A DNA stretch of 64,000 nucleotides. Origin: Acidobacteriota bacterium. Its GTDB lineage: Bacteria > Acidobacteriota > UBA4820 > DSQY01. The DNA lies in assembly GCA_021787565.1 (NCBI GenBank), contig JAJYLT010000009.1, positions 1 to 64,000 on the forward strand. Direction: 5' to 3'. Below the pieces are notes generated by a model. The model was not told the origin of the DNA. It did no database searches and saw nothing but the letters and a program-made list of their open reading frames with translations. Of the stretch, positions 12,428-20,374 are shown in pieces. Position numbers and translations under genes: made by a program. Numbering within the stretch: position 1 is the first letter of the stretch; every line of letters begins with the position of its first letter.

Positions 12428-12610
12428 ATGCCCGGAAAGAAGCACGGGAAGACCATCCAGCACAGAAGTTACCGTGGACCGTGGCCGGAGGAGCACGCCG
12501 CCGTGCCGGGGCAGCCTTCGCGCGTGGGCCGGGAGCGGACCCAGAGCCGCACGGAGACCCCGAGCCAGCCGCCGCAGGTCCACAAGATTCCTCCGCCGGC
12601 CCCCAAATAG
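12428..12610 (+). CDS. Short proline-rich basic hypothetical protein
   Basis: 60 aa ORF MPGKKHGKTIQHRSYRG..., followed by a terminator-like hairpin; no family recognised. Confidence 0.35.
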   Translation: MPGKKHGKTIQHRSYRGPWPEEHAAVPGQPSRVGRERTQSRTETPSQPPQVHKIPPPAPK

Positions 12611-12632
12611 GGGGATTGTGGCGAGCGATCCC

Positions 12633-12664
12633 GGGGCGGCCGTCCGATTGGGGACGGCCGCCCC
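12633..12664 (+). terminator. Intrinsic terminator-like hairpin
   Basis: GGGGCGGCCGTCC-GATTGG-GGACGGCCGCCCC. Confidence 0.6.
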
Positions 12665-12743
12665 ATTTCGGAACGGGCCCATCTCATCCCGCCGTGCCCC
12701 CCGGGCGCCGGTCGGGACGAGGGGGCAGGAAGGGGAGGTAGGC

Positions 12744-13097
12744 ATGGGTCTTCACAGCGTCTGCCACGTGGAATGGTCCTGCACCGATCTCGAGCGGACC
12801 AAGGCCTTCCTCTGGGGGCTCTTCGGGTGGGAGTTCGAGCCCTTTGGGGAGGACTACCTCCTCTTCACGGCGCCCGAGGGTTCGGATGTGGGCATTCAGC
12901 GGGTGGCCGAAGTGCGGCCGGGCGATTCCCCGACCGTCTACGTCGAAGTCCCCTCCGTCGCCACCTGCGGTGAGCAGGCCGAGGAACTGGGTGGGGAGGT
13001 GGTGACGCCGAAGGCCGAGATCCCCGGCGTCGGGTGGTTTTCGCGCGTCAAAGACCCGGACGGAAACGTGATCGGCCTGTTTGAACCCCACCGGTGA
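12744..13097 (+). CDS. VOC (glyoxalase/bleomycin resistance) family protein
   Basis: HVEWSCTDLERTKAFLWGLFGWEFEPFGEDYLLF...WFSRVKDPDGNVIGLFEPHR. Confidence 0.88.
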   Translation: MGLHSVCHVEWSCTDLERTKAFLWGLFGWEFEPFGEDYLLFTAPEGSDVGIQRVAEVRPGDSPTVYVEVPSVATCGEQAEELGGEVVTPKAEIPGVGWFSRVKDPDGNVIGLFEPHR

Positions 13098-13109
13098 TCG
13101 GGTGTCCGA

Positions 13110-13395
13110 GTGATCGTCCCCGAGAGGCCTCCCTTGCGAATGCAGGCCCTTCGAACTCCCGCCGCCCTCGTGGACCTGCGCCGGCTGGAGGCCAACGCGA
13201 CGCGCATGGCTCGGAAGGCATCCCGCCTCGGGGTGGCCCTGCGCCCCCACGTGAAGACGCACAAGTGCGTGGAGATCGGGCTGATCCAGTCGGGCGGTAG
13301 CCCAGGCCCCATTACCGTCTCCACGCTGGCGGAGGCGAGGGGCTTCGCGGAGGCCGGCTTCCGGGACGTCACCTACGCCGTACCACTCGTGTGCG
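13110..13395 (+). pseudogene. 5' fragment of D-threonine aldolase / D-serine dehydratase-like (alanine racemase N-terminal fold)
   Basis: RTPAALVDLRRLEANATRMARKASRLGVALRPHVKTHKCVEIGLIQSGG..ITVSTLAEARGFAEAGFRDVTYAVPL, then similarity stops. Confidence 0.65.
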
Positions 13396-13520
13396 GCGGC
13401 GGCCTGCTTCGATCGGCATGTGGTGTTGAAAGAGGGGGCCGTTACCGGAGAATGGCGCAGGATCGGCGGCCGGTAGAAGAGCCGCCTCGCCAGGACGCCG
13501 GGCCCTGGCCGTCGAGGACC

Positions 13521-13970
13521 TCAGGATTCCGGAGTGCCGCTGGGCTCTTTCCGGAGATCGGATGGATCGATGCCCACCAGGATCGGCGAGTCCGAGTCGG
13601 CCCTGTCGGGATCGCCGGAGCTCAAGCCCGCACAGACCGGCTGCATGACCCGGGCGGAGAGCCGCTCCTCCTCCTCCCCCGAGAGGTCGCGGAATTGCAG
13701 CCCAGCCCGGTAGACCACCACGCGCTCCAGCCGGTCGTTGGTCCCGTACCTCCAGACGCAGCAGCGCTTCACGGTGGCCTGGAGCACCAGTTCGTCCCCG
13801 TTTTCCTGAACCCTGAGGTCACACTTCGTCTTGGGCGGCAGGGGCTGGGTGATCTCCAGCAGAGCCCCGTGGGGAGAGATGTCCACCACCCGGGCGGGGA
13901 TATAGGCCTTCACCTTGGCCCGGATGGGCTTCTCGGGCTTGATACGCAATGCCACCCTACGTTCTGGCAT
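13521..13970 (-). CDS. PilZ domain-containing protein
   Basis: RVALRIKPEKPIRAKV..ARVVDISPHGALLEITQPLPPKTKCDLRV. Confidence 0.75.
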   Translation of the reverse strand: MPERRVALRIKPEKPIRAKVKAYIPARVVDISPHGALLEITQPLPPKTKCDLRVQENGDELVLQATVKRCCVWRYGTNDRLERVVVYRAGLQFRDLSGEEEERLSARVMQPVCAGLSSGDPDRADSDSPILVGIDPSDLRKEPSGTPES

Positions 13971-14161
13971 GACCGGCTCCGATGAGAATCTGACTTACAG
14001 AACAACCATAGGTTCCTCGTGCTTCCTTGTCAAAGGGGGAGGAGCCCGAGCCGCCCCTCCCCGTCGCTTCCACCCATCAAGGCCACTCCCAGGTCAGGGT
14101 CGTCTCCCCAAGGTCGGGATTCACCAAGCGGAAGTCAGTGGGGGTGGTCTTCGGCACCACC

Positions 14162-16483
14162 TCAGCGGAGGAGGTCGAGGAGTCTTCTGGCGGCGGATTC
14201 GGGACTGCCCACGGCGGTGTTGAGGATGAAGCAGGGGGCGGCGGCGAAGAGAGCCTCGAACTGCCGCTGGAGCCCCTCCGAGCGGGCCATGTCGGGGGCA
14301 GGGACGTGGGGGTTCTGGAAGGGTGGCGCGCCTCCTCCCGGCCGGCCCTCCGCGATTAGGCGCGCCGCCTCGCGCGGAGGCAGCTCCTTGAGCGGGGGCA
14401 GGACCGGGTCCTTCGCGAGGAGAACGCAGACCCGCGGGGCGGTCCTGCGGACGTGCCGTGTGGCCCCTCCCAGCCAGTAGGGGTCGAGCATGATGCGGCC
14501 GTCCCTGGAGGCCGGCACGCAGGCCGCGGCTCCCAGATCCAGCGGGCACTGGTCCCCCTCCTTGCAGTACTCCAGGGTGCACTGGTCCCGGCTGGTGACC
14601 CAATTCTCCAGCTTGGAGCGCTCCATGAACCGCTCCAGCTCGGGCAGGTGCTGGACCCATTTGGCCTTGAGGTAGAGCTTGCGCTCCACGAGGTCGGCCA
14701 CGGGCTGTCCCTGGGGCATCCTCACCAGAAGGTTGTCGGTGGAGACCAGGCGCACCCCCTCCTCCCGGAGAGCCGCCGCCAGGATGGAGGTCCGCCCCGA
14801 GCCGGGTCCGCCCCAGATGAGCAGGCCTCGGCCGTCCACGTCGAGGGCGGCGCAGTGGGCGAAGAGGGCTCCCGAGGTGCGCGAGGCCTGCTCGGCCGCC
14901 AGGGCCAGCGCCAGGGAGCGCACCTGGCCGTAGAAAGCGGTGTTGAAGGCGAAGCCGGTGGCCGTCTCCAGGTTCAGGCCGGCCTGGGCCTCGCGCCCCG
15001 GGATGTCCTTCACCGCGTAGAGCACGGCGTGCGGTTCCAGCTCCCCCTCCAGGGGCGCCGGGTAGAAGTTCTCCTGGTAGAAGTCGGCCAGGTGCGGAGA
15101 GTTGGTCCGGAGCTGCACCACGGCCCCGGCGATGGCGGCGTTCCACTCGAAGTAGGCCTCGGGCTTGAGGTGGGCCTGAGCCGCACAGAGGAGGGCGTTA
15201 CGCCCGTCGATGCTGGGGATGGAGCGGGCCTCCACGTAGGCGGAGACCTTGGTGGTGACGTTGTTGAGGGCGCGGGGGCGGATGCGCTTGGGCGTCTCCA
15301 GCCGCCTGAGGGCGTGCTCGATCCGGGCCATGCCCTCCTGCAGGCGCTCCATGGAGGTGGCGAAGGAGAGGCGCAGGTGCTCGGGAGCCTCGAAGGCCTC
15401 GCCGGGCACCACCGCCACGCGGGCCTCCCTGAGCAGGTAGTAGGCGAGGCCGTACGTGTTGCGGATGGGGGCCCCACCGAACTCCTTGTCCAGGTAGGCC
15501 GCCACGTTCGGCATGGCGTAGAAGGCCCCCTGGGGAGAGTTGCAGGAGACGTCGGGCAGGGAGCGCAGGCGGTAGACGACGAAGTTGCGCCGCCTCTCGA
15601 ATTCCGCCCTCATCCGCTCCACCTCGGGCGCGCAGGACCGCAGGGCCTCCACGGCCGCCTTCTGGACGAAGCTCGTGGCGTTGGAGGTGGAGTGGGACTG
15701 GATCTTGGAGCAGGCGGCGATGATCTCCCGCGGGCCCGCCGCGTAGCCGAGGCGCCAGCCCGTCATGGAGTAGGCCTTGGAGAAGCCGTTCACGACGACG
15801 GTGAGCTTCTTGATCTTCTCGTCGAGGCTCGCGATGGAGACGAACCGGAATCCGTCGTACAAGAGCTTCTCGTAGATTTCGTCGGCGATGACCCAGATCT
15901 GCTCCTTCACGCAGAGGGCGGCGATGGCCTCCAGCTCCTCGCGGGAGTAGATGGCCCCCGTCGGGTTGCAGGGATAGTTCAGGAGGAGCGCCTTGGTGTT
16001 GGGGGTGATCGCCGCCTGGAGGTCCTTCGCCTGCAGGTGGAAGCCCTCCTCCTCGCGGGTGGGCACCAGCACGGGGTTTCCCCCCGCCATGCGCACCTGG
16101 TCTGGGTAGGAGACCCAGCAGGGCGAGGGAATCAGCACGTCGTCGCCCGGCCCGAAGAGGGAGAGGGCGATGTTCAGCAGCGAGTGCTTGGCGCCCGTGG
16201 AGACGATGATCTCGTTGAGGTCGTAAGCGAGGTCGTTGTCCCGGAGCAGCTTCTCGCGGATGGCGTCCTTCAGCTCGGGGATGCCGTCGTTGGCTACGTA
16301 CTTGGTGAAGTTGGCGTCGATGGCCGCCTTGGCGGCCCGCTTCACGGCTTCGGGCGAGGGGAAGTCGGGCTCGCCCGCGGAGAAGTCCACCACGTCGATG
16401 CCCTGGGCGCGCATCTCCAGGGCCCGCGCGGAGATCCGCAGCGTGGGGGAGAGGGAGATCCGGTTCACCCGATCCGACAGCAT
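14162..16483 (-). CDS. Class I aminotransferase fused to a C-terminal HprK/PEPCK-like P-loop kinase-like domain
   Basis: AspC-type N-term (FSAGEPDFPSPEAVK, YPCNPTGAIYSREE, NGFSKAYSMTGWRLGYAAGP); C-term GLLIWGGPGSGRTSILAAALREEGVRLVSTDNLLV. Confidence 0.8.
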   Translation of the reverse strand: MLSDRVNRISLSPTLRISARALEMRAQGIDVVDFSAGEPDFPSPEAVKRAAKAAIDANFTKYVANDGIPELKDAIREKLLRDNDLAYDLNEIIVSTGAKHSLLNIALSLFGPGDDVLIPSPCWVSYPDQVRMAGGNPVLVPTREEEGFHLQAKDLQAAITPNTKALLLNYPCNPTGAIYSREELEAIAALCVKEQIWVIADEIYEKLLYDGFRFVSIASLDEKIKKLTVVVNGFSKAYSMTGWRLGYAAGPREIIAACSKIQSHSTSNATSFVQKAAVEALRSCAPEVERMRAEFERRRNFVVYRLRSLPDVSCNSPQGAFYAMPNVAAYLDKEFGGAPIRNTYGLAYYLLREARVAVVPGEAFEAPEHLRLSFATSMERLQEGMARIEHALRRLETPKRIRPRALNNVTTKVSAYVEARSIPSIDGRNALLCAAQAHLKPEAYFEWNAAIAGAVVQLRTNSPHLADFYQENFYPAPLEGELEPHAVLYAVKDIPGREAQAGLNLETATGFAFNTAFYGQVRSLALALAAEQASRTSGALFAHCAALDVDGRGLLIWGGPGSGRTSILAAALREEGVRLVSTDNLLVRMPQGQPVADLVERKLYLKAKWVQHLPELERFMERSKLENWVTSRDQCTLEYCKEGDQCPLDLGAAACVPASRDGRIMLDPYWLGGATRHVRRTAPRVCVLLAKDPVLPPLKELPPREAARLIAEGRPGGGAPPFQNPHVPAPDMARSEGLQRQFEALFAAAPCFILNTAVGSPESAARRLLDLLR

Positions 16484-16497
16484 GAAAGCCCCTAAAG

Positions 16498-16582
16498 CAT
16501 CACCACCAAGACACGAAGACACCAACCATTCTTTCCTTTATCCAAGAAGGGTTCTTGGTGTCTTGGTGCCTTCGTGGTTCAT
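16498..16582. repeat. Dispersed 'CCAAGACACGAAGGCACCAAG'-type hairpin repeat
   Basis: CACCACCAAGACACGAAGACACCAA...TTGGTGTCTTGGTGCCTTCGTGGT inverted arms; a second single arm at 18083-18112. Confidence 0.7.
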
Positions 16583-17970
16583 TCTTTTTCCTTTTTCTCC
16601 GGTTTGACCTTGCGGATGAGGTCCTGGAGCTTGAGGCCGGTAAGGTTCTCGATGACGGGCGGAAGCTGGGCGAGGACGGAAGCCACCTGGCCCGTGATCT
16701 TGGGCGCCCCATCGGCATCGCCCACCATGATGATCTTGTCCACCTTGGCGAGCGGCTCGGCCACGGCGCGGGCCAAGTCGGGAAGGGCCTTGATGACCAT
16801 CTCCGCGAGGGCGGCGTCGGTGTACTGTTTCCACGCCTCCGCCTTCAGCCTCATGGCGTCGGCCTCGGCCTTGCCGCGCGCAAGGAGGGCTTCGGCCTGG
16901 GACGCGCCCTCGAGCCGCACGCCGGCGGCCCTGCCCTTGGCCTCCAACTCCTTCTGGAAAGCCTCCGTTTCCGCCTCCAGCTTGGCCTGGTAGGCCATGG
17001 CTTCGGCGGGCCGCTTCACGGTGGATTCCAGCTCTTTCTCGCGGCGGGCGATCTCCTTCTCCTCCAGCTGGGCGGCGAGCTCTTTCTCGGCGAGCCGCAC
17101 GCCGTACTCCTGGCGCTTGAGCGCCTCGGAGAGCTTGGCCCGTTCCAGGTCGTAGGCGATGTCCGCCCGCGCCCGCCGGACGTTCACGGCGGCCTGGTAC
17201 TCGGCGCGCTGCACCTCGAAGTCGCGGGTGGCCTCGGCCAGCTCGGTCTCGGCCGCGAGGCGGGCCACGTCGCCCTCCTTGCGCGCCTGCGAGGCGTTGA
17301 TGGCCGCGTCCCTCTCGGTTTCGGCCTGGGCGATGGTGGCGTCGCGCTTCACCTCGGCGATGCGCCGGGCGCCCAGGGCGGCGATGTACCCCTGGCTGTC
17401 CGAGATGTCCTTGAGCGAGAAGGAGACCAGATCCAAACCCAGCCGACCGAAATCTTCCTGGGCGGCCACCCGCACCCGGTGGGCGAACTCCTCCCGCTGG
17501 GCGTAGATCTCCTCCACGGTGAGCGTGCCCAGGATGCCTCGCATGTGGCCCTCGAGCACCTCCTGCGCCACGTAGGTGATGCCCGAGGAGCCCTTGGAGA
17601 GAAAGTTCTCCACGGCGCGGTGGAGGAGGGGCTCTTCGCCGCAGGCCTTCACCTGGCCTTGGGCCTCGGCCGAGATGAGCACGCCTTGGGCGGTGAGGAC
17701 CTCGGGGCAGCGCAGGGAGATGGAGAAGACCTCCAGCGGAAAGACCTCGGCGGTCTCCATGAGGGGCATCACGAAGGTGCCTCCTCCGACCTGGAGGCGG
17801 TAGCCCACCTTCTGTTTCCGGCCCTCGGCATCCAGAACGGTGGAGGTGCGGCCCGAGATCACGAGCACCTGGTTGGGGCCCACCCTTCGGTAGTTCCGAG
17901 CCCAGAGCACGACCAGCGCGACCACGAGGACGACAGCGACGGCTGCGACGATCCAGGGCATCAATGGCAT
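16579..17970 (-). CDS. Flotillin family (SPFH/Band 7) protein
   Basis: N-terminal TM helix, RRVGPNQVLVISGRTSTVLD...; long EKE-rich coiled-coil; C-terminal ALPDLARAVAEPLAKVDKIIMVG. Confidence 0.88.
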   Translation of the reverse strand: MPLMPWIVAAVAVVLVVALVVLWARNYRRVGPNQVLVISGRTSTVLDAEGRKQKVGYRLQVGGGTFVMPLMETAEVFPLEVFSISLRCPEVLTAQGVLISAEAQGQVKACGEEPLLHRAVENFLSKGSSGITYVAQEVLEGHMRGILGTLTVEEIYAQREEFAHRVRVAAQEDFGRLGLDLVSFSLKDISDSQGYIAALGARRIAEVKRDATIAQAETERDAAINASQARKEGDVARLAAETELAEATRDFEVQRAEYQAAVNVRRARADIAYDLERAKLSEALKRQEYGVRLAEKELAAQLEEKEIARREKELESTVKRPAEAMAYQAKLEAETEAFQKELEAKGRAAGVRLEGASQAEALLARGKAEADAMRLKAEAWKQYTDAALAEMVIKALPDLARAVAEPLAKVDKIIMVGDADGAPKITGQVASVLAQLPPVIENLTGLKLQDLIRKVKPEKKEKE

Positions 17971-18082
17971 GGTTCCCTCCGCTTCCTCCGCCCCCCGAAG
18001 CAGGCGAGACTTCGAGCTTATGCCATTTGTCCGTTGGCCTCAAGCCGGGGACGATGGGAGAACAAGGAAAGCGGAAAAAGAT

Positions 18083-18112
18083 TCACCACCAAGACACGAA
18101 GGCACAAAGAGA
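18083..18112. repeat. Second copy of CCAAGACACGAAGGCAC repeat
   Basis: TTCACCACCAAGACACGAAGGCACAAAGAG. Confidence 0.65.
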
Positions 18113-18409
18113 TTGGGGATTTGGGATGGATAGACCCTGCGGACGATCCCTCATCTATCATCTATCATCCATCATCCAGTCAGCCCCTCCACCCTCCACC
18201 GGCCGGCGGCCGCTCCCGTCTCGCGTCCACGCCGAGATGAGGAAATGAGGAGATGCCGAAAGGAACCAACAGACGGCGTCCCCTTCACTTCTTACTTCTC
18301 GCCCCTCACTCCTCACTCCTCACTCCTCACTCAGCTTCCCCTCATTGCCAGCGCCGGCGGCCGGAGGCTATGCTGGGGGGTAGAGCGGCGTGCCGCCGCG
18401 GGGGAAAAC

Positions 18410-20284
18410 ATGAGCGAGGGTCCGTACGATCCCGACGTCTACCGGCGCTTCGCCGAGAACCTGAAGGGGGCCCTTTCCGGCTCCAACATCCAGCACCCCT
18501 CCATGCGCCGCCTCCGCCGCCTAGCGCTCAAGAGCGCCAGGAAGACGGCCAACGGCTCGGCCCTCTGGACCTCGGCCATCTCCTCGCGGCAGGCGGCCAG
18601 GACCGTCTACCTGGGTGACGAGTCGGTGCGGGTTCCCAGGCCCACGGCCCAACAGCTCGCCATCGTGGAGAAGGCCCCCGAACAGATCCACAAGGTCCTC
18701 CAGCTCCTGAAGACGCAGCCCTTCGTCCACGTTCGTCGCCAGATGGGAGATAACGCCGAGTTCAACCCCGTCTGCAACCTCTACGTGAGCGTTTCCGATC
18801 CGAAGAACTATCGCCTGGCCTACGAATGGGCCATGACCATGGGGCCCGCGAAGCGCGGACGAAGGGGGCCGGATTTCACCATGATCCACGTCCCCGAGGA
18901 GCACCAGCTCCGCATGCAGATCCTGGTTCTCCCCCAGCACGGCATCAACATCGCCATGGGGACCGACTACACGGGCGAGTGCAAGAAGGGCTTCCTTCGC
19001 CAGGCCATGGTCAGCGCCGACATGCAGGGCATGCTGGGCCTGCACGCGGGCACCAAGGTGGTCCGCGTGAGGGACTCCCGGACGGGCCAGCTCAAGTCCT
19101 GCGGCGTCTTCATGTTCGGCCTCACGGCCACGGGCAAGTCCACCTGGTCCTGCCACCAGCTCGGCCTCGATCCGGCCCTCGGCGAGGGCACCTGGGTGGC
19201 GCAGGACGACATCGTCATGCTCCGGCGCGACGGCTCGGCCCTGGGCACGGAGCAGGGCTTCTACGTGAAGACCGACGTGGACCCGGCCCTTCAGGAGGCC
19301 ATGTACCACGCCCTCGCCCACAAGTCGGCGCTCCTGGAGAACGTCATGGTGGACGGCCGGGGGAAGATCAGCTTCCTCGACGAGCGCCTGGGCGAAAACG
19401 GCCGGGGCGTCCTGGACCGCCGCCAACTCAAGGTGAAGCGGGGCGGCAAGCTGGTCTCCATCTGCGCCGACTCCATCAATCTGCCCACCCTCGAACACCT
19501 GGACGGCCTGGTCTTCGCCTTCATCACGCGGCGCGGCACCATCATGCCCTTCGCTCAGCGCCTCACGCCCGAGCAGGGCGTGCTCGCCTACCTCTGGGGC
19601 GAGTCCACGCACTCCTTCGCCACGGTGCCCGAGAAGGCCGGCGAGTCGGTGCGCATCGTGGGCATGGACGACTTCATCGTGGGCCCCCAGGGCCGGAAGG
19701 TGAACGCCTTCCACGACATCGTGATGGGCCTGGTGCAGAGGTATCCTGGCAAGGTCCACTTCTTCCAGTACAACACGGGCGGCGTGGGCGAGATCATCGA
19801 GAAGGACCCGGCCACCGGGAAGCGGAAGCTCATCCGCAAGGTGCAGCGCGTTCCCCTGGACCTCATGGCCGCCCTGCAGCGGGGCGACCTGCGGGGAACC
19901 AACGAGTACCGCCAGGGCCGCCTGGGAACCGAGGAGGTAGTGAAGTGCGAGGGGGCCGACCTGGGCCAGTACGACCCCGAGAACTTCTACTCCGAGGAGC
20001 AGATCGCCGCCTACGTGGCGGACCTCGTGGAGGGACGGAGGGCCTTCACCGAGCTGATCGCCCAGGAGGGGCTCCGGAAGGAGATCCGGGAGATGGCCCA
20101 CCGCGAGCTCGATGCCATCGAGGGGGTGCGCCGGAAGGCCGAGCCCTGGGCCCCCCCCGAACCGAAGACACCAACCGAGGCCGCCGAGGACCGGCTGCCC
20201 CTCTCCCCGCACATCACGCCGTGGGACCACCGCCGGCCCAGCCGCGATCTTGTCCTCTTCCGCGGCAGAGGGGGCGGAAAGTAG
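18410..20284 (+). CDS. PEPCK (ATP)-like P-loop protein
   Basis: CGVFMFGLTATGKSTWSCHQLGLD (P-loop), EGTWVAQDDIVML, GTDYTGECKKGFLRQAMV; conserved PEPCK-like layout. Confidence 0.7.
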   Translation: MSEGPYDPDVYRRFAENLKGALSGSNIQHPSMRRLRRLALKSARKTANGSALWTSAISSRQAARTVYLGDESVRVPRPTAQQLAIVEKAPEQIHKVLQLLKTQPFVHVRRQMGDNAEFNPVCNLYVSVSDPKNYRLAYEWAMTMGPAKRGRRGPDFTMIHVPEEHQLRMQILVLPQHGINIAMGTDYTGECKKGFLRQAMVSADMQGMLGLHAGTKVVRVRDSRTGQLKSCGVFMFGLTATGKSTWSCHQLGLDPALGEGTWVAQDDIVMLRRDGSALGTEQGFYVKTDVDPALQEAMYHALAHKSALLENVMVDGRGKISFLDERLGENGRGVLDRRQLKVKRGGKLVSICADSINLPTLEHLDGLVFAFITRRGTIMPFAQRLTPEQGVLAYLWGESTHSFATVPEKAGESVRIVGMDDFIVGPQGRKVNAFHDIVMGLVQRYPGKVHFFQYNTGGVGEIIEKDPATGKRKLIRKVQRVPLDLMAALQRGDLRGTNEYRQGRLGTEEVVKCEGADLGQYDPENFYSEEQIAAYVADLVEGRRAFTELIAQEGLRKEIREMAHRELDAIEGVRRKAEPWAPPEPKTPTEAAEDRLPLSPHITPWDHRRPSRDLVLFRGRGGGK

Positions 20285-20318
20285 CGTCCCCACGGGGCGG
20301 AGAAAGAGGAGAGACGGG

Positions 20319-20344
20319 AAAGAGCGGGCTTGCGGCCCGCTCTT
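20319..20344. terminator. Bidirectional terminator between convergent genes
   Basis: AAAGAGCGGGC-TTGC-GGCCCGCTCTTT. Confidence 0.7.
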
Positions 20345-20374
20345 TCGTTTGGTGTCTTGTTCAGACGCGAGCCG

